A DNA stretch of 64,000 nt from Maribacter sp. ACAM166 (lineage in GTDB: Bacteria > Bacteroidota > Bacteroidia > Flavobacteriales > Flavobacteriaceae), in NCBI RefSeq assembly GCF_005771495.1, contig NZ_VAUW01000003.1:235124-299123 (forward strand), in the 5' to 3' direction. Both the position numbers and the translations under genes were made by a program. Below the pieces are notes generated by a model. That model was not told the origin of the DNA. It saw nothing but the letters and a program-made list of their open reading frames with translations, and ran no database searches. This document shows, one piece after another, positions 9,821 through 17,672 of the stretch. Position 1 is the stretch's first letter; each line of letters starts with the position of its first letter.

Positions 9821-9973
9821 ATGAAAGCACAAAGAATTATTTTGGCAGTTGTATTTTTATTTGCATTAGCAATGACATCTTGCACTAAAAGTAGTGTAGA
9901 TGAAGATGGTTTGTATGAAACAGAAGCAGTTGACCTTACAAAAGTTCATAGACCAGGTTCAGGCGGGCAGTAA
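9821..9973 (+). CDS. Small lipoprotein (50 residues)
   Basis: This short gene starts MKAQRIILAVVFLFALAMTS followed by the lipobox cysteine. It is a textbook type II signal peptide with a lipobox ending AMTSC, so the mature peptide would have only about 30 residues. The mature part is acidic then basic and ends HRPGSGGQ. It overlaps the upstream extension of the next gene's frame but uses its own better ATG. The 180-bp AT-rich gap before it probably holds its promoter. Function is unknown; tiny lipoproteins of this shape are frequent in flavobacteria. Confidence 0.75.
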   Translation: MKAQRIILAVVFLFALAMTSCTKSSVDEDGLYETEAVDLTKVHRPGSGGQ

Positions 9974-10001
9974 TAACTCGCTTAATGAACGGGTGTCAAC
10001 A

Positions 10002-10427
10002 ATGGCATCCTTAATCATAGCCTTATCAGGATTAATTTTGTATTCTGATAAGGCTTTAGCATTTTTTGATATTGCCATTATAATGCCAGATAAGTTTGCT
10101 GAAAAAGGAGTGAGTACTGAGATTTTTGTTTGGCTTGTAGCACAAACCTTATCACCATTACTTATAATAATAGGCTCAATACTTCGCCCTTACTTTTATG
10201 CCTACACTATTCCGATTTATTGTTATGTCTTACAGTTTTACTTCGTGTTAATTGATTACAGTCTGGTTGATGACGGGTATAGCTACGCCTATTCATTGGG
10301 AATAACCGCATTATTGGTATTGATAATGTATTTCGCGCGAACTGCTTCACAACGCAGCACTAAAATGATGATCGAACAGTCGAAGGAAAAAATCAGAAAA
10401 TCCAAAGTTGAACATGCGGCAGACTAA
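10002..10427 (+). CDS. Small polytopic membrane protein
   Basis: The product has 141 residues if translation starts at ATG 10002 (MASLIIALSGLILY). The frame is open back to 9900, but that part overlaps the lipoprotein gene. At least three to four hydrophobic segments are visible (SLIIALSGLILY, FVWLVAQTLSPLLIIIGSIL, AYTIPIYCYVLQFYFVLI, SLGITALLVLIMYFA), followed by a basic cytoplasmic tail. It starts 28 bp after the lipoprotein and overlaps the next small gene by 14 bp, so the three genes look like one operon. No family recognised. Confidence 0.7.
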   Translation: MASLIIALSGLILYSDKALAFFDIAIIMPDKFAEKGVSTEIFVWLVAQTLSPLLIIIGSILRPYFYAYTIPIYCYVLQFYFVLIDYSLVDDGYSYAYSLGITALLVLIMYFARTASQRSTKMMIEQSKEKIRKSKVEHAAD

Positions 10428-10611
10428 GTTTACTAAAATAAGGCTGCTTTTGCAGGGCGCAAATGAACTTTTCGACGAAGGTAAAATCACTTCGGATGAA
10501 TTTGCGGAATTGGTGTCTGGCGTAGAAAACGATTATAACAAAATTGTTAGAGAAATGGACATCGTGGACACTTCGGAAATTCTCTTAAACTACATCAACC
10601 AATCTAAATAG
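10414..10611 (+). CDS. Small hypothetical protein
   Basis: This 65-residue helical protein (MRQTKFTKIRLLLQG) begins at ATG 10414 inside the end of the membrane-protein gene. A TTG six bases upstream is an alternative start. The stretch ELFDEGKITSDEFAELV resembles a short helix-turn-helix hairpin of the SHOCT or EF-like kind, without a full motif. The 14-bp overlap suggests translational coupling to the membrane protein. No function can be assigned. Confidence 0.6.
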   Translation: MRQTKFTKIRLLLQGANELFDEGKITSDEFAELVSGVENDYNKIVREMDIVDTSEILLNYINQSK

Positions 10612-10618
10612 GATGATG

Positions 10619-11026
10619 CTACTTCTTTGTAACTTTCGCAACCTTCTTTTTTGCAATTTCGATTGCTTCTTTTGTTTTTAGCTTATCAAGATTGTTTACC
10701 AAATCCGCTTGATAACCTTTAATGTCCGATATCTCTTTTTCAAACTGTCCTTTTACTTTACCGATAAGCAATTGAGCTAAATCCTCAATATGTGAATTTA
10801 TAGGCTCCACCCCAAAAAAAACAAAATTCAAATCAAACCCTTTTGCATTACAAAAATCTATTATCAACCTATAGTCGATAGAATCGCGTTTTTTCCATGT
10901 TGAAAGCGTAGTTGGCCGAACTTCAAGCAATTGTGCTAACTGTAAATCTCGCTTGATATTCGCTAAATCTTTCAAACGGCTTATAATTAAAGTTGCATTT
11001 TGAGTATTTTTATTAGGAAAATTCAC
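10619..11026 (-). CDS. CI-type phage repressor-like HTH regulator
   Basis: The 135-residue protein has an N-terminal helix-turn-helix at about 20-60 (DLANIKRDLQLAQLLEVRPT, then TLSTWKKRD). This follows the pattern of the bacteriophage CI repressor HTH family (PF07022), in which the recognition helix is followed by W-K-x-R. A Lys-rich helical tail (KEAIEIAKKKVAKVTKK) replaces the peptidase-like domain of full CI repressors, so autocleavage is not expected. The gene converges with the 65-residue gene and is divergent from the 11074 gene, across a 47-bp AT-rich gap where it could bind. It is likely a local regulator of cargo genes. Confidence 0.75.
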   Translation of the reverse strand: MNFPNKNTQNATLIISRLKDLANIKRDLQLAQLLEVRPTTLSTWKKRDSIDYRLIIDFCNAKGFDLNFVFFGVEPINSHIEDLAQLLIGKVKGQFEKEISDIKGYQADLVNNLDKLKTKEAIEIAKKKVAKVTKK

Positions 11027-11073
11027 AATTTGAGTATAAATTTATATTCTAAAGATACTAATAATTGCTTAAA

Positions 11074-11391
11074 ATGACGGAATTTATTGATAACAGCAAA
11101 AAAGTCTTGAAAGAGTTGAATACGTTTTCCTTTCAAGAAATACCAACCTTCGTTTTATATGGTTCCTATGCTGCAATGGAACTATTTGCTGAATCACCTG
11201 AAATTTTAATGAAGTCAGATAACTTTGATTATCATATCATGAAACTGGCACTTCATGAGTTTGGAAAAGATTTCTTGGAAGAAATCGTTCCTATTCAAAC
11301 TTACGTCGTTATTGATGAGAATATGTTTCGAAAATTACATTTGAATCTTTGTTCTAAAGCAGGGAAAATTATTCGTATCCCAGTAAAATAA
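11074..11391 (+). CDS. Hypothetical protein
   Basis: A 105-residue protein starts at ATG 11074 (MTEFIDNSKKVLKEL). A TTG nine bases upstream is possible but less likely. It is mixed alpha/beta with a conspicuous FVLYGSYAAMELFAESPEIL stretch. It is divergent from the CI-type repressor gene and shares its control region, so it may be the repressor's target or partner. A toxin/antitoxin-like role is possible, but no motif supports it. Confidence 0.6.
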   Translation: MTEFIDNSKKVLKELNTFSFQEIPTFVLYGSYAAMELFAESPEILMKSDNFDYHIMKLALHEFGKDFLEEIVPIQTYVVIDENMFRKLHLNLCSKAGKIIRIPVK

Positions 11392-11609
11392 TCTAAAAGT
11401 TATATTCAATTAAGAAAAACTTGATTCGCGTAAATTACTTGAATTTTATCTACTTTTAAAAATTCAAACTATATTCTCTTTCCAAATTTAACTGCAGAAG
11501 TGTTGAAATAAATCTATTTTTAAATTTAATGCCAACTCAAGTTAAATATCGATAACGTCGATGAAAAAAAGATTTTAGTTGCAATCTATAATTCTAGTAA
11601 TTAATTAGG
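11392..11609. other. AT-rich intergenic stretch between convergent genes
   Basis: About 220 bp of very AT-rich sequence lies between the gene ending at 11391 and the minus-strand gene ending at 11610. I see no coding frame and no strong hairpin. It separates two small cargo units of the element. Confidence 0.5.
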
Positions 11610-12389
11610 CTATTTGCCTGCTTCTCTAAATCTGTGCCGATATTCATTGAAGAAAAGTTTTATTTTATTTTGTGTTTCTTCTAATCTCCTTGGATTAAAA
11701 TATCCACATGTATAGGGAGAATTTAATGACATGTCAAAAGCTAGACTAAATGAATTCTTTTCAGTAACGTTCACGCCTACAGTACATATTCCAACATATT
11801 TGGGTAAATCCGTTGCGAGTAATCTCTTCATTTGCTTAATTGAAGACCACCTGGAAAAATCATCCATTAGATGTTCTGGAGCCTCATGTATTAGTATATC
11901 ATTTTCAGCTTCTTCCCCTCCGATTCCTCCAATATACTTGATTCTCTTTTTTTCATTTTCTTTTAATGGTTCCGTCATACAAACATGCAAGAGTCCAACG
12001 AACGGAAACCCATCGTGAATTAAACCTAAAGTTTGTGATACTCCCAGCGAATTTGCATTTTTTGAGGGTTTCATTCTAGTAGGTCTAACAATTTTTACCT
12101 CAATTGCACAAGTTTTATTAAAGTGAATGACCTTTTTTGAGAAAGGAATTATTACAATGTCAAAATCCCCAGGTTTGCTACGGTTATCGAACCCTAATTC
12201 AGTTCTAAGAATATTTTCGGCCACAAAAAAGCCCTCATATTCCATATACGATTTCTTCAAATAAGGAGTGTCTAATAAGTTTTTAAACAAATTGTAATTT
12301 AATTTCCCCTCATTGTCAATTGATATCAATTTTGTCAGTTCTTTTTCGTCCAAATATTCATTAATAAAAGTGGGTACAATATTTTTCAT
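11610..12389 (-). CDS. Putative PD-(D/E)XK nuclease-fold protein
   Basis: This 259-residue soluble protein contains a pattern typical of the restriction-endonuclease fold. RSKPGDFDIVIIPF supplies the aspartate strand, and after about 15 residues CAIEVKIVRPTRM supplies the E-x-K strand. An upstream glutamate occurs in the helix containing EYEGFFVAENILRTELGF. The C-terminal half has YVGICTVGVNVTE and SPYTCGYFNPRR and is unfamiliar. Such folds occur in restriction enzymes, Holliday resolvases and transposon proteins. The gene stands alone on the minus strand in AT-rich DNA, which suggests acquired defence cargo. The substrate is unknown. Confidence 0.6.
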   Translation of the reverse strand: MKNIVPTFINEYLDEKELTKLISIDNEGKLNYNLFKNLLDTPYLKKSYMEYEGFFVAENILRTELGFDNRSKPGDFDIVIIPFSKKVIHFNKTCAIEVKIVRPTRMKPSKNANSLGVSQTLGLIHDGFPFVGLLHVCMTEPLKENEKKRIKYIGGIGGEEAENDILIHEAPEHLMDDFSRWSSIKQMKRLLATDLPKYVGICTVGVNVTEKNSFSLAFDMSLNSPYTCGYFNPRRLEETQNKIKLFFNEYRHRFREAGK

Positions 12390-12566
12390 TTAGAGCAATT
12401 TAAATGATGAATTGGCAACTCAAATTTACACTTCCATATTTAATGACTTCTCTCTAATAAAATATTTTAAATAATTTCATTTACAAAAGCCGTGTTTGTC
12501 ATACTTACTAGTGTTTTCAACTGAATTATATGGCCTTTTAATGTCAACATATGGATAGCTGTTCCA

Positions 12567-12583
12567 ACGCCCCTTCGGGGCGT
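12567..12583. terminator. GC-rich hairpin upstream of the PRTRC operon
   Basis: ACGCCCC and GGGGCGT form a perfect 7-bp stem closing a TTC loop, followed by ATTTTG. It stands out in AT-rich flanks within the 300-bp gap before the PRTRC genes. It could terminate stray transcription or attenuate the operon. Confidence 0.5.
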
Positions 12584-12629
12584 ATTTTGTGGTTAGGGAA
12601 GAAGAAGTCGATTCCTTTTTAAAACATTG

Positions 12630-12650
12630 ATATACTGTTTCTTAGTATAT
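12630..12650. promoter_or_regulatory. Inverted repeat, candidate operator of the PRTRC operon
   Basis: ATATACT and AGTATAT are perfect inverted arms around a 7-bp spacer, centred about 50 bp upstream of the ATG at 12691. The size and spacing suit a dimeric regulator. Imperfect GATAT/TATC half-sites continue downstream. This is a sequence observation only; no binding protein is known. Confidence 0.45.
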
Positions 12651-12690
12651 GATATGGGTATCTTGTAGTGGTAATACAAAAGCTATCACT

Positions 12691-13176
12691 ATGACAACAT
12701 TCTTCAAATCTCTAGGCGATATGGGTGTCGCTCAATTTTCAATATCGGTATCCTTTTATGGCTCCGACTGCGCTGTGTCTCTGCTACCGAAAGTGGTAGA
12801 AGGTGACAATGCCCTAAACACGATACGTCCATTCACTTTAAAGGGCAGTATCGATGAAATCGATGCCGTTTTCTTCGAACGATTAGGGCGACCTATGGAA
12901 GAAACAAAAGTGCTTTTCAATAATGCTAGCCAGTATTTGGACAATCTTAAAAAAGTTGAGGAAAAAACCAAAATGGCGAGCGACCAAAAAGAGAAAAAGA
13001 AGAAAGCCCTGTCAGACCTAAAAGAAGTGGTTAAGGGTAAAACTTTCAATCCGCTGACAGAGCATGAAAAAGCCGTCGAGCTTGCTAATAAAGTACTGGA
13101 ACTCGATGAAAGCGACCCCTTGGCTAAAAAGACCATCGAAGACATGAAAGCATATCAGCAACCCACCTTTTTTTAA
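12691..13176 (+). CDS. PRTRC system protein E
   Basis: The 161-residue protein starts at ATG 12691 (MTTFFKSLGDMGVAQFSI); the longer upstream frame begins inside the candidate operator. It has an N-terminal beta-rich domain of about 70 residues, including SFYGSDCAVSLLPKV and PFTLKGSIDEIDAVFFERL, then a charged coiled-coil of Lys, Glu and Asp. This is the recognisable layout of PRTRC protein E. Its biochemical role is unknown. It is the first gene of a tight five-gene cassette, with 12 bp to the next gene. Confidence 0.85.
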   Translation: MTTFFKSLGDMGVAQFSISVSFYGSDCAVSLLPKVVEGDNALNTIRPFTLKGSIDEIDAVFFERLGRPMEETKVLFNNASQYLDNLKKVEEKTKMASDQKEKKKKALSDLKEVVKGKTFNPLTEHEKAVELANKVLELDESDPLAKKTIEDMKAYQQPTFF

Positions 13177-13188
13177 GCAACAAGCACT

Positions 13189-13404
13189 ATGGAGATATTA
13201 GGACTAAAACGAAAATTTAAGTTGAAAAACGTGTCGGGAGATTTCCTCTTGGACGACATCGACCCGAACTGGCAACCGAATCAAATCAAGGATCATTACG
13301 CATCTGTCTATCCTGAACTCACCAACGCAAAAACGGTGGATAATGGAATTGTCAACGGTTTCCATGAAATCATATTTAAGACGATAGCAGGAACTAAAGG
13401 ATAA
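13189..13404 (+). CDS. PRTRC system protein C (prokaryotic ubiquitin-like protein)
   Basis: This 71-residue beta-grasp-like protein fits PRTRC protein C, a member of the Prok_Ub group (PF14454). The sequence runs through an N-terminal strand pair (RKFKLKNVSGDFLLDDIDP), a helix segment (QIKDHYASVYPELTNA) and a final strand, and it ends exposed as AGTKG. A C-terminal glycine is what an E1-like enzyme would adenylate, so the intact end is notable. It lies directly upstream of genes for an E2-like and an E1-like protein. Conjugation itself is an inference from the family and neighbourhood. Confidence 0.85.
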   Translation: MEILGLKRKFKLKNVSGDFLLDDIDPNWQPNQIKDHYASVYPELTNAKTVDNGIVNGFHEIIFKTIAGTKG

Positions 13405-13406
13405 GC

Positions 13407-14450
13407 ATGAATGAAAGAGGAACACATACCATCGAAAAAAGACCTATCCACATTTCACAAGGGGTTGTTCTGTATCTTGAATACGGAAAACAAGCCTTTT
13501 TCAGGAACCCAAAGACCCAAACACATTCAACAAGGGGAACGTTTTTATCTGACCTGACCATTCCCGTTCTACCACGACTGGAAGTTTTCGAAGCCGAAGA
13601 AAAAGCGCATTGGAGATTATTGAGCGATACGACCAAAAAGGCATTGGATAAACTTTGCAACACAACTACAGAACAACCGAAAGCAAAACCTGAACTGCAA
13701 TTTTTTGGGCAATTGCAACGGTTGCACAAAGAAATTCCCCATGCGCTTGTCAAGGAAATTCATACCCATGATGAAAGGGACGGCATTTGTATTATGAAAC
13801 CCCTTTGCGTAGCACATCATATATGGGCAATACCTATGAAACCTATTTTTTTGCTTCGGGAAAGAAATCCAAAACTATATCGCTCGCTATTGTCCTTTGT
13901 CCATTCCCTACCCTTTGATAATGTTTTCAAACGCATGGGCTACTTATTGGAATGCTTGCTCGAATGGACGTTCGATATAGCGAAATCTGAATCTGAACCC
14001 GAAGTCGATTGTTGTGCCAACGGTGAATGCATACGATGTTTTATCACAACCTACACTCTTGAGTATGTCAAGTTTGAGGATTTCGATTGGTTGCGATGTA
14101 TGACGAGTTATCGACCCAAAAATCCGTTGTTCAAACAAATACGGAATTTATTGTTGGAAGCGTCTGCCCTTAATTTTGAAGCCTATGGAAACCTCCGTTT
14201 TTTGGAAGATGATTTGGATCTGCAAGTGGACGACCTTATCGTATTCATCGATAGGCAGGACTCCGAATTGGAAAACGGGTATATCAATTTTGTAAACGAA
14301 ATAGCCCAAAACGGGTATTCGCACACCATCTATGATTCTTCTATAACCATTGGAGAAAGCACCACGGACTTTTATATGCATGATGCGCAAGAGGTCAAAG
14401 CTATTTTCGATTTTATGAACCGTTTAAATGAACTTTTAAGAAAACTCTGA
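13407..14450 (+). CDS. PRTRC system protein F
   Basis: This 347-residue soluble protein begins 2 bp after the Ub-like gene and shares one base with the next gene. A cysteine cluster, C202, C203, C208 and C211 (DCCANGECIRC), could bind a metal. No catalytic motif is evident. Size and position match PRTRC protein F, whose role is unknown. The C-terminal 80 residues are acidic and helical (VKAIFDFMNRLNELLRKL). Confidence 0.8.
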   Translation: MNERGTHTIEKRPIHISQGVVLYLEYGKQAFFRNPKTQTHSTRGTFLSDLTIPVLPRLEVFEAEEKAHWRLLSDTTKKALDKLCNTTTEQPKAKPELQFFGQLQRLHKEIPHALVKEIHTHDERDGICIMKPLCVAHHIWAIPMKPIFLLRERNPKLYRSLLSFVHSLPFDNVFKRMGYLLECLLEWTFDIAKSESEPEVDCCANGECIRCFITTYTLEYVKFEDFDWLRCMTSYRPKNPLFKQIRNLLLEASALNFEAYGNLRFLEDDLDLQVDDLIVFIDRQDSELENGYINFVNEIAQNGYSHTIYDSSITIGESTTDFYMHDAQEVKAIFDFMNRLNELLRKL

Positions 14451-15160
14451 TGCGAAAAGAAACCCTACACGACCCAAGACAACATTATGAACCAAAAGTT
14501 GCCTTAATAGGCTATGAAGCGGTCAATGGATATAACGGACAGGACAAATGCTACTTTTCAAAGCATCCCATTCGTAAGGGTAAATTAGGTGCGGGAGCAC
14601 CGCTTACCAAAGATGCGGTGCGTGACATGCTCAAATTAGTCGATGTGGACAAGAACCAGTTTTCATTCAAAGGACTGTTGCCTAGGAAACTGCTCTATTT
14701 CAAAGAAAAGGGCACGCTACAACTGGTATGGTGCTGTAATAGAAAAACGGAAAGGCTATTGTTTAAGGATGGATTGGAGATTTCGACAGGAGATTATCCC
14801 ATACCGAAGTTATTATTTTCCCTTTTTGGGGAATCCCTATCGGTCTATGGGCTTTTACGAAAGAAACCGATACATGAGCGTTCCGAACTATATCATGCCC
14901 CTTTTATGAACACATATATAACGGGAAATGTTTGTATGGGCAACGCTACCTTGGACTATGGTCATTTAGGCTTTTATGAGGACATCATGGCATTTGCCGA
15001 ACAACAATTTTTTCAATCTGTGTTCACCCATACCAACCATAATCATCTGTTAAACGGAAACTATGTGGAATTGATGCCGCAGATGTTAGAAAAACAGAAT
15101 TTTGATGAAACCCTTTTGATTCCGAATCATAAGACTATAAACGATATCTATGAAAACTGA
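14450..15160 (+). CDS. PRTRC system protein B (E2-like, Prok-E2 family D)
   Basis: The 236-residue protein has a segment strikingly like the active site of ubiquitin-conjugating enzymes: YHAPFMNTYITGNVCMG at 148-164, compared with the YHPN-x-G-x-VCL arrangement of eukaryotic E2s. This makes Cys162 the probable thioester cysteine. The upstream half is beta-rich (LLYFKEKGTLQLVWCCNRKT). Family knowledge places PRTRC-B in Prok-E2_D (PF14460). Its start overlaps the stop of F by one base and its end overlaps ThiF by 11 bases, so expression is tightly coupled. Confidence 0.85.
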   Translation: MRKETLHDPRQHYEPKVALIGYEAVNGYNGQDKCYFSKHPIRKGKLGAGAPLTKDAVRDMLKLVDVDKNQFSFKGLLPRKLLYFKEKGTLQLVWCCNRKTERLLFKDGLEISTGDYPIPKLLFSLFGESLSVYGLLRKKPIHERSELYHAPFMNTYITGNVCMGNATLDYGHLGFYEDIMAFAEQQFFQSVFTHTNHNHLLNGNYVELMPQMLEKQNFDETLLIPNHKTINDIYEN

Positions 15161-15956
15161 TTATCACTACGCACCGAACTATTTTTTTGCACCTACCCAT
15201 CCCATAACCATTGCCCTGATAGGTGCAGGGGGTAATGGTTCATTGATGCTGGCACGTTTGGCAAGGCTTGACCATGCTTTGGTGCAATTGGAGCATCCTG
15301 GCATCTATGTAACTGTTTTTGATGGAGATGTCGTGCAGCCGTCAAATGTAGGTCGCCAATTATATGCTCCACAGGATGTAGGGGGCAATAAGGCGATCTG
15401 TGCGGTTACCAAGGTCAATCATACGTTTGGATTACAATGGGATGCCGTTCCCGAACGGATTGAAGCTACCGATGAAAGATTGTTTTGCAATCTGATTATC
15501 AGTTGTGTGGACGGTGCCGATTTTCGGTTGCAATTGGCAAAGGTATTGGAGAACTCAAATTCAAGCCACTTTCCCTACAAACACCAATATTATTGGATGG
15601 ATTTGGGCAATGGAAAATATTTTGGACAATACATTCTCGGAAATCTTTCGAACGACGACGGAACTACTGAAGTCCAAGCACAGTACCATAAATTAGATCA
15701 TATCGTAGACATGTTTCCCAACCTCTTAGCGATGGAAGATGATGTAGAACAAGGCAGGGGTTGCAGTTATGCTGAGAAATTACAGGAGCAATCGCTATTT
15801 GTCAACGATGTACTAACCTCAATGGCGGTTCATTGTCTTTATGAATTACTTATAAACAAAAAAATCCAATATCACGGAGCATTTGTAAACCTTGAAACAG
15901 GTAAAACGAATCCAATCCCAATCCCAATAAAACCCGATGTATATGCTATCGCTTGA
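15150..15956 (+). CDS. PRTRC system ThiF family protein (E1-like adenylating enzyme)
   Basis: The 268-residue protein has a Rossmann-type ATP site, IALIGAGGNG, at 21-30. It also has the E1 hallmark VFDGDVVQPSNVGRQ at 56-70 and NKA at 80-82. VDGADFR at 120-126 is the usual post-strand element. Cys205 in GRGCSYAEK is a candidate active cysteine. ThiF/E1 enzymes adenylate the C-terminus of a ubiquitin-like protein. Here the natural partner is PRTRC-C two genes upstream, passed on to the E2-like PRTRC-B. The gene overlaps both neighbours. No JAB peptidase gene is seen nearby. Confidence 0.88.
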   Translation: MKTDYHYAPNYFFAPTHPITIALIGAGGNGSLMLARLARLDHALVQLEHPGIYVTVFDGDVVQPSNVGRQLYAPQDVGGNKAICAVTKVNHTFGLQWDAVPERIEATDERLFCNLIISCVDGADFRLQLAKVLENSNSSHFPYKHQYYWMDLGNGKYFGQYILGNLSNDDGTTEVQAQYHKLDHIVDMFPNLLAMEDDVEQGRGCSYAEKLQEQSLFVNDVLTSMAVHCLYELLINKKIQYHGAFVNLETGKTNPIPIPIKPDVYAIA

Positions 15957-16185
15957 AATTCTTTATGAAAAATTACCATTTATGGTGTTCGTCCTGTTCT
16001 TATGGACTGTGTTTCAAGGAATAATGAGGCTCAAACGGTTTTTGAGACTGCCGCTATTGCTCTTCGCTTTTATCTTGGTGGGCATCCCCTTCATCAAGGA
16101 TTTGGTATGGCTGTTCGGAGTCATGGAGATGTCTGTGCTTGGCTATTACCTCGCCAAACGCTTACCGAGAACCTATCCCAAATAA
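15937..16185 (+). CDS. Small membrane protein downstream of PRTRC ThiF
   Basis: This 82-residue protein has two to three hydrophobic helices (FMVFVLFLWTVFQGI, LPLLLFAFILVGIPFI, LFGVMEMSVLGYYLA) with basic loops. Its start overlaps the end of ThiF by 20 bp, which implies coupled translation and links a membrane protein to the conjugation cassette. An in-frame ATG two codons later is an alternative start. No family recognised. Confidence 0.65.
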   Translation: MYMLSLEILYEKLPFMVFVLFLWTVFQGIMRLKRFLRLPLLLFAFILVGIPFIKDLVWLFGVMEMSVLGYYLAKRLPRTYPK

Positions 16186-16213
16186 TCCTGATAAAGTGTA
16201 TAGAAGATAAATT

Positions 16214-16333
16214 ATGAACGATTTGAAACAAGATATAAGTTTTATATACGATACTGTTGAAAAGCTACCACAGTCAAAAAGACGAGAGATTATTTTATTG
16301 ATGTTGGCCGTACTGTATGGTAAGTTAAAATGA
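16214..16333 (+). CDS. Tiny hypothetical protein (39 residues)
   Basis: A short frame beginning MNDLKQDISFIYDTVEKLPQ and ending at TGA 16331-16333 encodes a charged amphipathic helix followed by a hydrophobic LLMLAVLYG segment. It follows the membrane protein by 28 bp on the same strand and has a plausible AAGATAAATT leader. Coding potential looks reasonable, but length prevents certainty. Confidence 0.4.
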   Translation: MNDLKQDISFIYDTVEKLPQSKRREIILLMLAVLYGKLK

Positions 16334-16883
16334 GTTTATTTTTTAGGGTTTTTGGTCAATTAAGATTTTGATTTTTAGCATAAAAAAAGAAAAATTTGAA
16401 GCATAAAATAACATATTTTCCTTACTTTTTTTGGAGCTTGCTCCAATATGTATCCACCGCTTATTTTCCTCCCTCCCCATGGTTTCTGCGGAAGTTATGC
16501 AAAAGCTGCGCCTTAGCGGCTTGCTTTCGCACAACCTCCTCGAAACGTAAAGCAAAACTATAAAAGCCCGAAAAGGGCTTTCATACATTTGCCTTATATG
16601 TTTAGAAGCCCCTATCAGCATTTTATAAGTTTCTTACACCAGACCATTCCATGTGTGATTAATCAATAGTATCAGCTATCGATTCTTATGAAATTTTTTG
16701 TAATTTGCTATCTACGGCAAGGGGAATATTTTATGGTTTAGAAAGTTAAAAATCTTAAGTATCTTACTTTTTTTCCTTCTATCGCTTGATGATTCCTTTT
16801 TAACTATGTTATATTGATTCATGGCCAAGTGAACAGGAAACATTTTGCTACATATAACACAGTTTTTCTAATTGATTTAAAAA
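16334..16883. other. 550-bp non-coding stretch with hairpin
   Basis: I see no convincing gene here; a minus-strand frame at 16343-16621 has low-complexity composition. AAAGCCC and GGGCTTT (16563-16581) form a 7-bp stem around GAAAA. Just before it, around 16500-16535, is a GC-richer imperfect hairpin (AAGCTGCGCC, GCGGCTT). These could be the terminator of the PRTRC operon or part of an origin or transfer site. The rest is AT-rich leader for the gene at 16884. Confidence 0.45.
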
Positions 16884-17672
16884 ATGTCGGAACTGGAATA
16901 TTACCAATTGAAATTTGACGCACGGGTAGATGAAAAACCATTTTCTGAATTAATCAATGAAATTAATGTTAAGAACAGTTCCTATGAAAATTTTCGTCTC
17001 CCGCCGAAGCATTTAAGAGCTTTTATTGCTGTAATCTTTACCTATGGACTTCACTATGATGAAGTACCGCAAGGTAAACGAGAGCTGTTTATGAGTGCAG
17101 TTTTAGACAATAAACAGCACTTTTTAAATCTTTCCCAAACATTCGTACAACATCTAATTCATAATTTTGACGAAACTACAAAGGCTCAATTATTAGCATT
17201 AGAAAAGCTGGAGTTCAATATATTGGAGCCCTTGAAAAATCCAAGCTTATTGGATTTTGTCGAAATGAACTTGATGGATCAAACAACTTCATATAGAAAA
17301 TGGGAGTATGGGCGTTTTTCAATTGCTTATTTCCTAGGGGAATTTTCAGAACGTATTCCGTTAGCCGATTCGATAAAATCCCTAATAGAAAAAAACCATA
17401 GCCCAAAAAGTATCGTTGATTTCTTTGATGAGGAGTTCCAAAATGCCCATTATGATATCGATGACCACGAAAGCAAATTATTAGCTCTTATTATAAAAGC
17501 AAAGTGCCAGCCGAAAGCGACTACTATGGCGGACTATATATTGGCAGGGTCAATCGTTCAACAAAATCTATTGGGACTTTCATTGCGATTGGAAAAGCTA
17601 ACCGAGACTATCGAAAATGCAATGAAAAAATCTGTGTCAATAGGCAAGCGAAAAGGTGGTCCCAAATTATGA
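16884..17672 (+). CDS. Uncharacterised protein of the mobilization region
   Basis: This 262-residue, mostly helical and acidic protein has a basic C-terminal tail (MKKSVSIGKRKGGPKL) that could contact nucleic acid. It overlaps the next gene by four bases (ATGA). Its place upstream of the candidate oriT, mobC and relaxase suggests a role in mobilization or replication control. No domain is recognised. The 216-bp start region has no other plausible ATG. Confidence 0.7.
   Translation: MSELEYYQLKFDARVDEKPFSELINEINVKNSSYENFRLPPKHLRAFIAVIFTYGLHYDEVPQGKRELFMSAVLDNKQHFLNLSQTFVQHLIHNFDETTKAQLLALEKLEFNILEPLKNPSLLDFVEMNLMDQTTSYRKWEYGRFSIAYFLGEFSERIPLADSIKSLIEKNHSPKSIVDFFDEEFQNAHYDIDDHESKLLALIIKAKCQPKATTMADYILAGSIVQQNLLGLSLRLEKLTETIENAMKKSVSIGKRKGGPKL

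Noticed and set aside
11731..12018. Plus-strand gene opposite the nuclease-like gene
   Set aside because: Shadow frame; the minus-strand frame is longer and shows the nuclease pattern.
16343..16621. 92-residue minus-strand gene
   Set aside because: Low-complexity composition and overlap with hairpins; it looks like chance in a non-coding region.
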